Part shown: piece by piece, positions 30,621-40,267 of the stretch
How the letters are laid out: each line of letters begins with the position of its first letter
Position numbering within the stretch: the first letter of the stretch is position 1
Assembly (NCBI GenBank): GCA_001801215.1
Contig: MGXA01000049.1
Span: forward strand, 1-52,227
Reading direction: 5' to 3'
From: Gallionellales bacterium RIFCSPLOWO2_02_FULL_59_110
Lineage (GTDB): Bacteria > Pseudomonadota > Gammaproteobacteria > Burkholderiales > Gallionellaceae
Length of the DNA: 52,227 nt
The notes under the pieces: generated by a model
Database searches by the model: none
Told to the model about the DNA's origin: nothing
The model's input: only the letters and a program-made list of their open reading frames with translations
Translations under genes and position numbers: made by a program

Positions 30621-31709
30621 TCAACCACGAGTCGTCTCTTCCAGGGTTTGCCGCAGCAACGTTTCCGGCACATCCCCGTAAACCACGGCGCGCCCGATGG
30701 CCTTGAGCAGCACGAAGCGTATCTTTCCGCCTTCCACTTTCTTGTCCAGCCCCATCAATTCGAGGTATTTTTCCGCGCCCAAATCCGGAGCGGCGACAGG
30801 CAGCCTGGTACGCTCGAAGAGGCTGCGAATACGCGCCACGTCCTGCCCGCCGATCCAGCCAAGGCGCTGCGACAAATCCGCCGCCATAGCGGTACCCGCC
30901 GCCACCCCATCGCCGTGCAGCCAGTTGCCGTAACCCATGCCCGATTCGATGGCATGGCCGAAGGTGTGTCCCAAATTCAGCAGGGCGCGCTCGCCGCTTT
31001 CGCGTTCGTCTGCCGCGACGACTTCGGCCTTGTTCCGGCAACTGCGCGCAATGGCGTATTGCAGGGCTTCCGTGTCGCGCGCCAGCAGTTTGTCCATATT
31101 CCGCTCCAGCCATTCGAAAAACGGCAAGTCGCGGATCAGGCCGTACTTGATGACCTCGGCGATACCTGCCGCAAGTTCGTTGTCCGGCAGGGTGTTCAGC
31201 GTATCGGTATCGGCCAGCACCAGTTGCGGCTGGTAAAACGCGCCGATCATGTTCTTGCCGAGCGGATGATTGATGCCGGTCTTGCCGCCCACCGAGGAAT
31301 CCACCTGGGCGAGCAACGTGGTAGGTATCTGGATAAATGGCACACCGCGCAGGTAGGTTGCAGCCGCGTAGCCGGTCATGTCGCCGATCACGCCGCCGCC
31401 GAGTGCAATCATCGGGGTGCTCCGTTCGCAACGGTTGGACAGCAGCGCATCGTAAATCAGGTTGAGCGTAGCGGAATCCTTATATTTTTCGCCGTCCGGC
31501 AGAATGATCGGCACGCTATCGACGCTGATCGCCTGTAAGGTTTGCCGGAGTTTTTCCAGGTAGAGCGGTGCAACCGTGGTATTGGTCACGATGGCGGCCC
31601 GCCTGCGCGGCAACGCGTGTTGCAACAATTCCGCACGGCCGAGCAGCCCGCTGCCGATAAATATCGGATAACTGCGTTCCCCCAATCCTACTGTCAGTGT
31701 TTGCATCAT
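30621..31709 (-). CDS. aroB: 3-Dehydroquinate synthase
   Basis: This 362-residue NAD-dependent enzyme cyclises DAHP to 3-dehydroquinate. The NAD-binding [44 protein letters not shown] and [11 protein letters not shown], with its zinc-ligand His residues, are diagnostic. Two adjacent ATG codons (31709, 31706) start [16 protein letters not shown]; the frame extends upstream only by overlapping aroK. aroK ends 13 bases upstream. Confidence 0.96.
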   Translation of the reverse strand: MMQTLTVGLGERSYPIFIGSGLLGRAELLQHALPRRRAAIVTNTTVAPLYLEKLRQTLQAISVDSVPIILPDGEKYKDSATLNLIYDALLSNRCERSTPMIALGGGVIGDMTGYAAATYLRGVPFIQIPTTLLAQVDSSVGGKTGINHPLGKNMIGAFYQPQLVLADTDTLNTLPDNELAAGIAEVIKYGLIRDLPFFEWLERNMDKLLARDTEALQYAIARSCRNKAEVVAADERESGERALLNLGHTFGHAIESGMGYGNWLHGDGVAAGTAMAADLSQRLGWIGGQDVARIRSLFERTRLPVAAPDLGAEKYLELMGLDKKVEGGKIRFVLLKAIGRAVVYGDVPETLLRQTLEETTRG

Positions 31710-31722
31710 CTTCGGGTCAATC

Positions 31723-32283
31723 TCAGCATTTGTTTTTCCTGAATGTTTCAATTTCATCCACCAGATGCAGCATCAGCACATGCGCGCTTTGTTTACCGCT
31801 CTGAACGACGATATCCGCAACCTGACAGTACAGGGGGTCTCGCTGCTGGAACAGTTCTGCCAATTTTGCGTAGGGGTCGCCGGTTTGCAGCAATGGCCGG
31901 TTGCGGTCGTGCCGGGTGCGTTGCCACAGGTGATGTACGCTCGCCTTCAGATAGATAACGATACCGTTCTGCTGCAGCACCGCGCGGTTTTGCTCCATCA
32001 GCACCGCGCCGCCGCCGGTCGCCAGAACCATGTTGTTGCGCCCAGCCAGATCACAAAGCGCCGCACTCTCGCGCTGGCGAAAACCGGCTTCGCCCTCGAC
32101 GTCGAAAATATGCGGGATAGTCACGCCGGTGCGCCTCTGTATTTCCTCGTCGCTGTCCACAAAATCCTGGCCCAGATACCTGGACAGAGCGCGTCCCATG
32201 GTGGTTTTCCCCGAACCCATCATCCCTACGAGAATCAGGTTACCGGATCGGCATTTGCGATTGTCTGATTGGCTGCTTTCCAT
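31723..32283 (-). CDS. aroK: Shikimate kinase
   Basis: This 186-residue kinase phosphorylates shikimate. The P-loop GMMGSGKTT is at about residues 20-28, [11 protein letters not shown] carries the Mg/shikimate Asp residues, and ATGGGAVL and RNRPLL are also family landmarks. A short N-terminal extension (about 15 residues) precedes the kinase fold. It leads an aroK-aroB-dgt group. In related genomes pilQ lies directly upstream; here a large Ig-like gene intervenes. Confidence 0.96.
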   Translation of the reverse strand: MESSQSDNRKCRSGNLILVGMMGSGKTTMGRALSRYLGQDFVDSDEEIQRRTGVTIPHIFDVEGEAGFRQRESAALCDLAGRNNMVLATGGGAVLMEQNRAVLQQNGIVIYLKASVHHLWQRTRHDRNRPLLQTGDPYAKLAELFQQRDPLYCQVADIVVQSGKQSAHVLMLHLVDEIETFRKNKC

Positions 32284-32493
32284 GCTGCCATTGTAAACGA
32301 TAAAAACCCGAGCCCGGCCTGAGCCGAGCCTGCGCTTGACTCAACCGTGGGACAGCGCAGACTCGTGCGCTATTCAAAATCGGCATGGCGCGCTCAAAAA
32401 CCAGCCCCCAACATTTTGGAGGTAAAAGGGATTTGTGCTGGGAAACACAAAAATCCAGTAATGCACCCCATTGAACTGGCAGGAGGTTAAAAC

Positions 32494-32524
32494 AAACAAG
32501 GGCAACCGCGAGGCGCCCTTGTTT
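32494..32524 (-). terminator. Rho-independent terminator after the Ig-like gene
   Basis: AAACAAGGGC (32494-32503) and GCCCTTGTTT (32515-32524) form a perfect ten-base-pair stem with an 11-base loop. On the minus strand it is followed by TTGTTTGTTTT-type sequence. It lies 39 bases past the Ig-like gene stop and separates the pil cluster from aroK. Confidence 0.85.
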
Positions 32525-32562
32525 TCACGCCCAAACCAGGCGCACAACCCAGCGATTATCCT

Positions 32563-35034
32563 CTAATCGGTAACGGTAGCGGTCGCGCTGGTAATGTTAC
32601 CCTTCGGCGTAGTTACTTTCACCCTTAACGTTCCTCTGTTGTTCGTGTCCGCACAGGTGCCCGCGGCCGGAGGGGTTCCGGCGGTAAAAGTGGCATTGCT
32701 CTTCATGACAACTTGAATGTTGCCAAATGTTGACGAGGCGGCCGAGGCCGGACAACTGGCAGAACCGCCGGCTCCAGCCGAAGCGGGCCGACAGCCGCTG
32801 GTGCTCTGCACAGTGTAAAGAGCATCGGAGGTAACTGTGCCATTGTCTGCGGTAAATTCCACTCTCGTCCCCGCCGGCATGGCGTTGCCATTGATATCTA
32901 CCACCGTGACGGTGAACTCTAATGGGCCACCCGCCGCCCCGCCTCCTGGTGAGAATCCCGCCGCCGTAAAGCATGATGGCAAACTAATTGGCGCATTCCC
33001 ATTAATAGTGATAAAGGCGTCCGAACTGGAGAACACGATCGGCATCTGTCCGCGCACGTGGATGCCTTTCTGTGCGCTGCACGCCGTGGCCGAGCTTCCC
33101 GGAGCCACATTCGAATTGCATAGTACGCCGTTGTATTGACCGTCCGGAGAGTTATAAACACCGTTCTGATTGAAATCGGTGAACGGCTCGTTAGTATTGC
33201 GTACACCATTCTCGTTGTAGTCGACAAAAGCTTCCGGCATGTCGGTCGATGCGCCGTTGGCATCGAACATTTCCGTGGGATTATCCGCCAGACCATTGCC
33301 ATTCAGGTCGGTAAAACCTTCTTCGCCCACCGCGTAAGCCAGCACCGTCAACCGCCCGTTGGATGGCCTTAACGCCTGGCTGGTTAGCGTGGCAGAACAA
33401 GCGCCGTCTATGGTGATACACGAAGAAACAACCGATCCGCCTTCGCTGGTGAAATTGACCGCCGTGCCATTCGGCACCGGATTGTTAAAATGGTCGGCCA
33501 ACCGGGAGGTTAACACGGTCGTGGTGCCGTCATAATTCCAGCCTTCAATGTTAAGCACGGTCGCGCTCAGCGAGAAATTATGCTGATCGGGAATGCCGGT
33601 GGTAATGGTCAATTGATCCGACTGTGTAGCCAGCAAGGTGCCGGTACAGGGGCTGGTATTGTTGGTGCAGGTGCTGGCTATCACCCTTACCGGCGTGCTC
33701 ACCGTACCCGCATTGACGCCTACCACAACCTCTCCCGTGGTGGGGTCGGAAATCGCGGTTGCCGTGGTAAGCGTAATTCCTCCCACGGAGGTGTTCAGCG
33801 AAAAGCTAACCGTCTTCCCGCCTATCGGATTACCGGCGGTATCCACTGCTTTGAAAACAACCTGGGCTGATTCCTGCCTGCCGACTCCTCCCATGCCTTT
33901 CAGGGTGATGCTGGTCGGCGTGGCGGAAACAAACTGGATGGAGCCTGTCGAAGGCGCGGCGATGTTCAAGGTAGCCATCGAAGGAGTTATCCCGCTTATC
34001 GAAGCGGTGACAGTGTCGGCGCCCGCGCAACCGTTGTCGCGGTAGGAGGCGGTTGCGACACCGTTTACCGTCGTCACGCTGGGGGTCAGCACCGCTTTGC
34101 CATTGCTGGCACAGGGAGAGGTAAAGCTGACAATCTGCGGTGTGGTAATGGGTGACCCATCGCTGGATACGGTAACAGTGACGCTGGTGGTGCCAAAAGC
34201 CGAGAGTGAAGCCAAGCCGAAGACAGGCGATGTAATAACGACATTCGCGGCGCCGACGGAATAGTTTATGGAGCCGGTTACTGCGGCAGTGCCAACCTGA
34301 GTGACGGCGGTGATACTGCCTGCACCGGCAGCGGTCAGGCTGGCGGCGCTCAAAGTAACGGTGGCAACACCATTGGCATCGGTCAACGCCGTCTGTGAGG
34401 CCGGAGTAATTGTCGCCAAATCCTCGCGGTCGTTACTAAATGCCACGACTGCGTTAGCGACACCGGCGCCGGTAGTATCCTTCACGGTCGCCTTCACGGT
34501 CGCGGGCGCACCGCTGGAAATGGAGTTTACCGCCGTGCCGGCACTGCTGGTCAGCGCAACGGTTATGCTCGATACGGGTGCTGCGCTCACCGAGTAATTT
34601 GTTGATCCCGTTGCTTCCGTGGCCGGTGTGCCGACCAAGCTGGTAGCGGTAATGGTGGCAGCGCCGGCAGCGCTCAGGCTGGCGGGGCTCAGTGTGACAG
34701 TGGCAACGCCATTGGCGTCAGTCAGCGCAGAGGTAGGAGAAATTGACCCTTTGGTAGCGTCGGTGCTGAATGTCACTACCGCGTTAGCGACAGCAGCGCC
34801 GCCAGCATCTTTCACGGTAGCCTTCACGATTGAGGGCGCACTGTTGGAAATGGAAGTTATCGTCGCGCCGGTACTGTCGGTAAGCGCAACCGTTATGCTT
34901 GGCGCGGCTGCAGTGCCCGGCCCCGCAGTTCCCGCAACGCCTCCACTGCCGCAACCCGCAAGCAGCGCGGCGGCCGCCAACAAGAACGATGCCGAAAATC
35001 CGGTAATTTTTTTACTGCAAAAAAGATTTAACAC
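32563..35034 (-). CDS. Large lipoprotein with bacterial Ig-like (Big_1-type) repeats
   Basis: The 823-residue product has a lipoprotein signal with lipobox LLAGC (Cys28). At least two related repeats of about 105 residues follow (about 46-150 and 155-255), each with VKATVKD, GVANAVV and LTDANGVATVTLS, as in invasin-type Ig domains. More divergent beta-rich units come after. Around residues 560-610 Asp/Asn-rich loops (DLNGNGLAD, DYNENGVRN, DFNQNGVYN) resemble calcium-binding loops. It is probably an outer-membrane surface protein or adhesin. It lies downstream of pilQ, between it and aroK, so it may work with type IV pili; that is inference. Confidence 0.82.
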   Translation of the reverse strand: MLNLFCSKKITGFSASFLLAAAALLAGCGSGGVAGTAGPGTAAAPSITVALTDSTGATITSISNSAPSIVKATVKDAGGAAVANAVVTFSTDATKGSISPTSALTDANGVATVTLSPASLSAAGAATITATSLVGTPATEATGSTNYSVSAAPVSSITVALTSSAGTAVNSISSGAPATVKATVKDTTGAGVANAVVAFSNDREDLATITPASQTALTDANGVATVTLSAASLTAAGAGSITAVTQVGTAAVTGSINYSVGAANVVITSPVFGLASLSAFGTTSVTVTVSSDGSPITTPQIVSFTSPCASNGKAVLTPSVTTVNGVATASYRDNGCAGADTVTASISGITPSMATLNIAAPSTGSIQFVSATPTSITLKGMGGVGRQESAQVVFKAVDTAGNPIGGKTVSFSLNTSVGGITLTTATAISDPTTGEVVVGVNAGTVSTPVRVIASTCTNNTSPCTGTLLATQSDQLTITTGIPDQHNFSLSATVLNIEGWNYDGTTTVLTSRLADHFNNPVPNGTAVNFTSEGGSVVSSCITIDGACSATLTSQALRPSNGRLTVLAYAVGEEGFTDLNGNGLADNPTEMFDANGASTDMPEAFVDYNENGVRNTNEPFTDFNQNGVYNSPDGQYNGVLCNSNVAPGSSATACSAQKGIHVRGQMPIVFSSSDAFITINGNAPISLPSCFTAAGFSPGGGAAGGPLEFTVTVVDINGNAMPAGTRVEFTADNGTVTSDALYTVQSTSGCRPASAGAGGSASCPASAASSTFGNIQVVMKSNATFTAGTPPAAGTCADTNNRGTLRVKVTTPKGNITSATATVTD

Positions 35035-35176
35035 CTAAGCCTCCCAATTCAAACTATGCGCACAATTAACAACAATCCTGAAAAACAGTCCGACCATACA
35101 TCTTATTCCCGAATCTTTGAAAGGCAGACTAACCAATACCTCGCGCCATCTGGCCCCGTTATACCAACCTGCAAAA

Positions 35177-37240
35177 TCAGCGCAAGCTGATCTCTTCCTT
35201 CATGATCCTGGGAGTAATAAAAATTAGCAATTCCGACTTGGAGTCGCTCTTGACTTCATTCTTGAACAGCCATCCGACCACGGGCACGTCCCCCAGCAAC
35301 GGTACTTTCTGGGTGGAATCGGTAATATCCTGGGTAAAAACGCCTCCGATCACAACCGTACCGCCATTTTCGACCAATACTTCCGTACTGACTGATTTGG
35401 TGTTGATGCTCGGAACGCCGCTGAAAATTGCACCTACCGTGTCCTGGTTGGCCGTCACCTGCATGTTGATATGGTCGTCCGGCGTAATTTGTGGTGTAAC
35501 GGTAAGTTTCAGGGTCGCGTCTTTGAATGCAACGGCGGTAGCACCACTGCTGGTCGCCTGCTGATATGGAATTTGCGTGCCGGATGAGATGGTGGCCGCA
35601 ACCTTATCCTTGGTCACCACGCGCGGGCTGGCGATATTTTTGGTTCGGCCATCCAGCTCAGATGCGGTCAACTCCAAAGTCAACACCTTGGTTGCCAGCG
35701 GGTTGAACAATGACAATGTCAGCCCGCCCACTCCGCTGGTTGCGCCTGGCAAATTCACATTGGGCTGCAGGAGCGCCCGCATGGCATTGGATCCGGAGCC
35801 GACCGCATCGCCCGCGCCCGGGCCAACGGGAGGGCCGCTATAGCTCAATTTACCGCCCAAAGTCCGGTTAAAGGAGTCGCCTGCCGAAACAAAACGCGCC
35901 TCGATCAACACCTGCCGCACCGGCACGTCGATTTGCTTGATTATTTTGCGCACTTCCTCGAGCCTGGCGGGAGTGTCCTGGATAAATATCGTCCCGGTTC
36001 GTGCATCGGATACGGTGCTCCCGCGTTTGGACAGGATGGGCTGATTTTTATCGGTCAGCAGTTTGGCTATCTCGGCTACGGTTTGATAGCTGAGCTGAAA
36101 GCTCTCGGTGCGCAATTCCTCCAGTTCGGAGATTTCCTGGCGTACGGTCAGGTTGATTTTTTCCTTGGCGGCAATCTCTTCGCTCGGCGCGACCTGGATC
36201 ACGTTGCCATTTTTGCGCATATCCAAGCCACGGCTGTTCAGAATGATGTCCAGCGCTTGATCCCATGGCACATCTTTAAGACGCAGGGTGAGATTACCCC
36301 TCACGGTATCGCTTATCACCATGTTCAGTTCGGTAAAGTCGGCGATCACATTCAACGCCTCGCGTACATCGATTTTCTGGAAATTGAGCGTCAGTTTTTC
36401 GCCCACATAACCAGCTTGGCTGCCTTTCGCCGGCTTGCTGGCATCCTCGATAACCGGCTTTACTTCAACGATAAATTTATTATCGGTCTGGTAAGCTGCG
36501 TATTCCCACAATCCCTTGGGCTCAATCACCATGCGCACGTCATCACCTTGAGCAAAGGTGTCCACCCCTTGAACCGGCGTTGCAAAATCAATCACATCCA
36601 GTTTGCGTTGCAGGTTGCGCGGCAGGCCGGTTTTAAGAAAATCGACCATCAGCGCGGCACCCTGCTGCCTGATATCGATACCGATGCCGGGGTCGGAAAG
36701 GTCGACCTGGATACGCCCTTCGCCATTCCTGCCACGCCGGAAATCGACGTCGCGCAAGGTATGTTTTTGCGCCCCCTGCTTGGCTTCGGCAAACCGTGAG
36801 ACGCTACCTGCCGCAGTTCGATCCGCAGTTTTACCCCGCAAAGAAACCAACAAGCTGTTGCCGTCGATTCTGGTGTCATAGGCCAGCATCTGGCCCAGAT
36901 TAATGACCAAACGGGTGCGGTTACCGGCCTGCACGATATTGGCGCTACGCAGGTCGCCTTCATTGAAATCCTGAACCGTTTTTCCCAGCCCGTTAGCGGT
37001 ATTGGGAAAGTCCAGCGCGATGCGCGGCGGAGTATTGATGGTGAAACCGACCGGTGCATTTTCCAGCGGTCGCGCCAACTCGATCTTGATGACTGTCGCC
37101 CCGCCGCCGGTGCTGGCGACACTCAGCGCAGTAATGCTGTTCTGCTCGCCTCCCTGCGCCTGGGCGCCCAGCATGCCAAACGCGGCAAGCAGCCCCAGCA
37201 ACCGAACCAGCCCCTTGGCCATATTATCGAATTGTTTCAT
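35177..37240 (-). CDS. pilQ: Type IV pilus secretin PilQ
   Basis: The 687-residue secretin forms the outer-membrane channel for the pilus. A signal peptide (about 1-29) is followed by AMIN domains (IALDFPNTANGL near 50, and a second), an N0/STN-type domain (VREALNVIADFTELNMVISD), an N1 domain, and the C-terminal secretin domain. The latter includes PVRQVLIEARFV, VVIGGVFTQDITDSTQKVPLLGDVPVVGWLFK and LLIFITPRI. It is the last gene of the pilMNOPQ set, 15 bases after pilP. Confidence 0.97.
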   Translation of the reverse strand: MKQFDNMAKGLVRLLGLLAAFGMLGAQAQGGEQNSITALSVASTGGGATVIKIELARPLENAPVGFTINTPPRIALDFPNTANGLGKTVQDFNEGDLRSANIVQAGNRTRLVINLGQMLAYDTRIDGNSLLVSLRGKTADRTAAGSVSRFAEAKQGAQKHTLRDVDFRRGRNGEGRIQVDLSDPGIGIDIRQQGAALMVDFLKTGLPRNLQRKLDVIDFATPVQGVDTFAQGDDVRMVIEPKGLWEYAAYQTDNKFIVEVKPVIEDASKPAKGSQAGYVGEKLTLNFQKIDVREALNVIADFTELNMVISDTVRGNLTLRLKDVPWDQALDIILNSRGLDMRKNGNVIQVAPSEEIAAKEKINLTVRQEISELEELRTESFQLSYQTVAEIAKLLTDKNQPILSKRGSTVSDARTGTIFIQDTPARLEEVRKIIKQIDVPVRQVLIEARFVSAGDSFNRTLGGKLSYSGPPVGPGAGDAVGSGSNAMRALLQPNVNLPGATSGVGGLTLSLFNPLATKVLTLELTASELDGRTKNIASPRVVTKDKVAATISSGTQIPYQQATSSGATAVAFKDATLKLTVTPQITPDDHINMQVTANQDTVGAIFSGVPSINTKSVSTEVLVENGGTVVIGGVFTQDITDSTQKVPLLGDVPVVGWLFKNEVKSDSKSELLIFITPRIMKEEISLR

Positions 37241-37255
37241 TGTCCCACTCCTAAA

Positions 37256-37762
37256 TCACTCAAGTAATTGCAGGCTGCTGACACGATCTGACCAGTCGCC
37301 GGCACTGTCTTGCACCTTCTCTTTAACGATCACTTCCGTATCGTTCACTTCGCTTATCAGGCCAAAACTCGATCCGATGTAATTGCCCGCCTTGACGCGA
37401 TGCAATTTGCCGTCCGGAGCGCGAATCACGGCATAGCCGATTCCTTTCTGAAACAGGTAGCCGACCATCTTGAGATTTTCGAGCGGGAATTCTTCCAGCG
37501 CTTCCTTGGGGCGTTCCAGATCAGGCTGATTTATTCCGCCACGTCCGGATTGCATATCCTGTTTGCGCGGTTTGAACGGATCCGGCAGGTTGGCGTCGTT
37601 GTTATAAACAAAGGGCTCATATGGCTTCACCTCGGGCGGCGGCGGTATCTTGCCGCGCATGTCCGCACCGGAATTTTTGACAAAATCACGCAGATCCTGA
37701 AACGCTTCGCCGCCACAGCCCGCCAGCAATGCCGAGAGCAGAAAAAGATGAATGATCCTCAT
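37256..37762 (-). CDS. pilP: Type IV pilus lipoprotein PilP
   Basis: This 168-residue lipoprotein has the lipobox LLAGCGGE (Cys near 16). PYEPFVYNNDANLPDPFKPR and FPLENLKMVGYLFQKG match PilP, and a C-terminal beta-domain (VKAGNYIGSSFGLI) contacts PilQ. It links PilNO in the inner membrane to the secretin. It overlaps pilO by four bases. Confidence 0.95.
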   Translation of the reverse strand: MRIIHLFLLSALLAGCGGEAFQDLRDFVKNSGADMRGKIPPPPEVKPYEPFVYNNDANLPDPFKPRKQDMQSGRGGINQPDLERPKEALEEFPLENLKMVGYLFQKGIGYAVIRAPDGKLHRVKAGNYIGSSFGLISEVNDTEVIVKEKVQDSAGDWSDRVSSLQLLE

Positions 37763-38418
37763 TTCTTTTTACCTTTTTTCGCGGGCGCGGCGGCTTTTTT
37801 CTGGGTAGCCAATTCTGTTTCATCCAGATAACGAAAGGTCTTCGCTATCGCATCCATGGATAATCTTGCATCCGCAACTGACTTCCCTCCAACAGGGCTT
37901 ATCGAAATATTGCCAAGCGTGACGATACGCGGCAGCATTGCGATGTCGCTGGAGAATTTGCCGATATCGTCGTAGCTGCCCGATACCTTGATCGTGATGG
38001 GCTGCTCCGCGAAAGAGCCGACCACTTTTTCGGCACCCGGACGGAACAATTCGAATTGCAGGCCGCGCCCCAAGCCCGCCTGATTGATGTCGGTCAGCAA
38101 CGCGTCCATCTCTGACTTGCTGGGCAGTTGCTTGAGCAATGCACCGAAGGATTCCTGTGTCTCGGTCAACTGTTTTCTGATCAAATCCAGATTGATCGCT
38201 TCTTTCTTTTTTGCCAGGAATGAATCCTTGAGTTTCTCTTCTTCCTGCTTTGCCTTGCGCAGGCTTTCCCACTGGTCTTGCCAATCGAACCACGCACCGG
38301 TGGCGACAACGGCCAGAAACAGCACAACAAACACGACTATTTTTACCAGCCATGGCCATGCCCCGGGGTTCTTGGGGTTCAGGTTCTTGAAGTCGTCCAG
38401 TTTTATCATGGCACTCAA
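37759..38418 (-). CDS. pilO: Type IV pilus alignment protein PilO
   Basis: This 219-residue bitopic protein has a TM helix at about residues 20-42 (WPWLVKIVVFVVLFLAVV), a coiled-coil (about 50-95) and a ferredoxin-like periplasmic core. DINQAGLGRGLQFELFRPG and ISVSGSYDDIG-like sequence are PilO landmarks. The tail ends in an unusual Lys/Ala run (AAAPAKKGKKK). It overlaps pilN and pilP by four bases each and forms heterodimers with PilN. Confidence 0.95.
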   Translation of the reverse strand: MSAMIKLDDFKNLNPKNPGAWPWLVKIVVFVVLFLAVVATGAWFDWQDQWESLRKAKQEEEKLKDSFLAKKKEAINLDLIRKQLTETQESFGALLKQLPSKSEMDALLTDINQAGLGRGLQFELFRPGAEKVVGSFAEQPITIKVSGSYDDIGKFSSDIAMLPRIVTLGNISISPVGGKSVADARLSMDAIAKTFRYLDETELATQKKAAAPAKKGKKK

Positions 38419-39014
38419 CCCTTTGCGCCGGCGGGTTTGGCAGGCTTGGCGGGAACTGCTGGCGCCGCCTGCTGGGCCTTGGTCAAATTAAATGTCAGCG
38501 TAAACTCGCTCACGCGTGCGCCGCCCGCGCTGGATGCCTTGATTTCCCCCAGCTTGGGCGAATCCAGCCAGGGCGAATCTTCAATCGCGCGCATCAGGGT
38601 GGAGATACGCGCATTGGATTGCGCGTAGCCTGCCAGATTGATCTTGTTGCCAGCTTGCTTGAGCGTTTTGAGGTAAATGCCATCCGGCAGAATGCGCAGC
38701 ATCTGATCCAGCAGATGCACCACGTCGGAACGGTCGCTTTGCAGCTTTTCCACGGCATCCTTGCGCACCAGCAAAGACTCCGTCTGCTCGCGCAACTTCT
38801 TGATTTCGTCGATCTGTTTGTCCAGCGCGGCAATTTCCTGTTTCAGGTATCCGTTACGCCCCTCCTGATGGGATATCGCGCCGCTGAGCCAGGCATGCCC
38901 AAGCGCCACCAGCAATGCGCCCAGCGCCACAGAAATTCCGCTAAACACGGCAAACTGAATTTGGCGGTTGCGGCGCTTCTCGGCGCGGTGCGGCAGCAGG
39001 TTTATGCGAATCAT
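38415..39014 (-). CDS. pilN: Type IV pilus protein PilN
   Basis: This 199-residue protein begins MIRINLLPHRAEKRR; the INLLP motif is the short cytoplasmic peptide that binds PilM. A TM helix follows at about residues 22-44, then a coiled-coil with EIAALDKQIDEIKKL and a periplasmic Fimbrial-assembly domain. It overlaps pilM by four bases. The C-terminus is Ala/Pro/Lys-rich. Confidence 0.96.
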   Translation of the reverse strand: MIRINLLPHRAEKRRNRQIQFAVFSGISVALGALLVALGHAWLSGAISHQEGRNGYLKQEIAALDKQIDEIKKLREQTESLLVRKDAVEKLQSDRSDVVHLLDQMLRILPDGIYLKTLKQAGNKINLAGYAQSNARISTLMRAIEDSPWLDSPKLGEIKASSAGGARVSEFTLTFNLTKAQQAAPAVPAKPAKPAGAKG

Positions 39015-40111
39015 GACGGGTCGAACCTCCGCATCGCCAGTCCGCAGGCGACAATCAGTGAAGGCGCATCGGTCTGCAACTGGCGTGGCTTGATGCGGTT
39101 CGACAGCGCCATCAGGGCGAACGGGTTAGCCACCATGGTGCTCACCTGGGTGCGGGTCGCCACGGCATCGTCCAAGCCGGGCAATACCGCGCAGCCGCCC
39201 GCCAGCACGATATAATCCACCTCGTTATATTGCGTCGAAGTGAAAAAGAACTGCAATGCGCGGGCGATTTCCATCACGACGCTCTCGCGGAAAGGCGACA
39301 GGACATCGCTCTCATAGTTATCCGGCAAACCGCCACTGCGCTTGGCCGACTCCGCCTCTTCGGCTGACAGGCCAAACACCCCCTGAATCTGCTGCGTCAA
39401 CTGGTCGCCGCCGATCTGCTGATCCCTCGAATAAACCGATTGACCATTGCGCAGCACATTGACGTTCATCACGTTTGATCCTATATCGACCAGCGCGACG
39501 CATTTATCTACCGCATTGTCCGGCAACTGGATGCGAATCTGCTCGAAAGCCGTTTCGGCCGCATAGGGTTCGACATCGACAACCAGCGCCCTTAAACCCG
39601 CCGCCTGGGCGGCTGCAACGCGGTCTTCGACATTACCCTTGCGCGAAGCGGCCAGCAACACCTCGACCTCCTCGGGATTACCGGGAGCGGGGCCGACCAC
39701 CTGAAAGTCTAGATTGACCTCTTCCAGCGCAAACGGGATATATTGATTTGCCTCGGATTCGACCTGGTATTCCAGGTCTTCTTCGCGCATTCCGGCCGGC
39801 AGCAGGATCTTCTTGGTGATCACCGCTGCGGCGGGGAGCGCCATGCTGACATTCTTGACGCGGGTGCCCAGCCGCTTCCAGGCGCGCTGCAGGCATTCCG
39901 CAACTGCGTCGAGATTGTTGATGTTGCCATCGGTGATTGCGTCTTTGGGGAGAGGCTCGATTGCGTAACGTTCTACGACATATCCGCCTTTTTTGGGTGA
40001 TTCGCTCAATTCGACCATCTTGACCGAGGATGAACTGATATCCACCCCTACCAAGGGCGGTGCCTTGGTCTGCAAAAAGTCCAGCGGGATGTCAAAATTC
40101 ACTTTGAGCAT
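39011..40111 (-). CDS. pilM: Type IV pilus actin-like protein PilM
   Basis: This 366-residue cytoplasmic protein has an actin/FtsA-like fold. GVDISSSSVKMVELS is the phosphate-1 motif and ALVDIGSNVMNVNVL the phosphate-2 motif. VLAGGCAVLPGLDDA is the adenosine motif. It binds ATP and the N-terminus of PilN. It is the first gene of the operon, divergent from mrcA, an arrangement common in proteobacteria. Confidence 0.96.
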   Translation of the reverse strand: MLKVNFDIPLDFLQTKAPPLVGVDISSSSVKMVELSESPKKGGYVVERYAIEPLPKDAITDGNINNLDAVAECLQRAWKRLGTRVKNVSMALPAAAVITKKILLPAGMREEDLEYQVESEANQYIPFALEEVNLDFQVVGPAPGNPEEVEVLLAASRKGNVEDRVAAAQAAGLRALVVDVEPYAAETAFEQIRIQLPDNAVDKCVALVDIGSNVMNVNVLRNGQSVYSRDQQIGGDQLTQQIQGVFGLSAEEAESAKRSGGLPDNYESDVLSPFRESVVMEIARALQFFFTSTQYNEVDYIVLAGGCAVLPGLDDAVATRTQVSTMVANPFALMALSNRIKPRQLQTDAPSLIVACGLAMRRFDPS

Positions 40112-40147
40112 AGGCCGTTTAGAGCGTTTCCGTATAAAGTGGTTTAA

Positions 40148-40176
40148 ATCCTAGCAATAACTATAACCCATGTAAA
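40148..40176 (-). promoter_or_regulatory. Predicted pilM operon promoter
   Basis: On the minus strand TTTACA (40176-40171) is followed after 17 bases by TAGGAT (40153-40148), about 37 bases before the pilM ATG. A TATAAT at 40213-40218 on the plus strand, without a clear -35, may serve the divergent mrcA gene. Confidence 0.55.
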
Positions 40177-40267
40177 GTTATTTTTTAAAGGGCCATTTTC
40201 CCACGGAGCCGATATAATTTCGCTCACCGCCACCATAACACCTTTTTCTCTCCTCAGACAACTGCCC

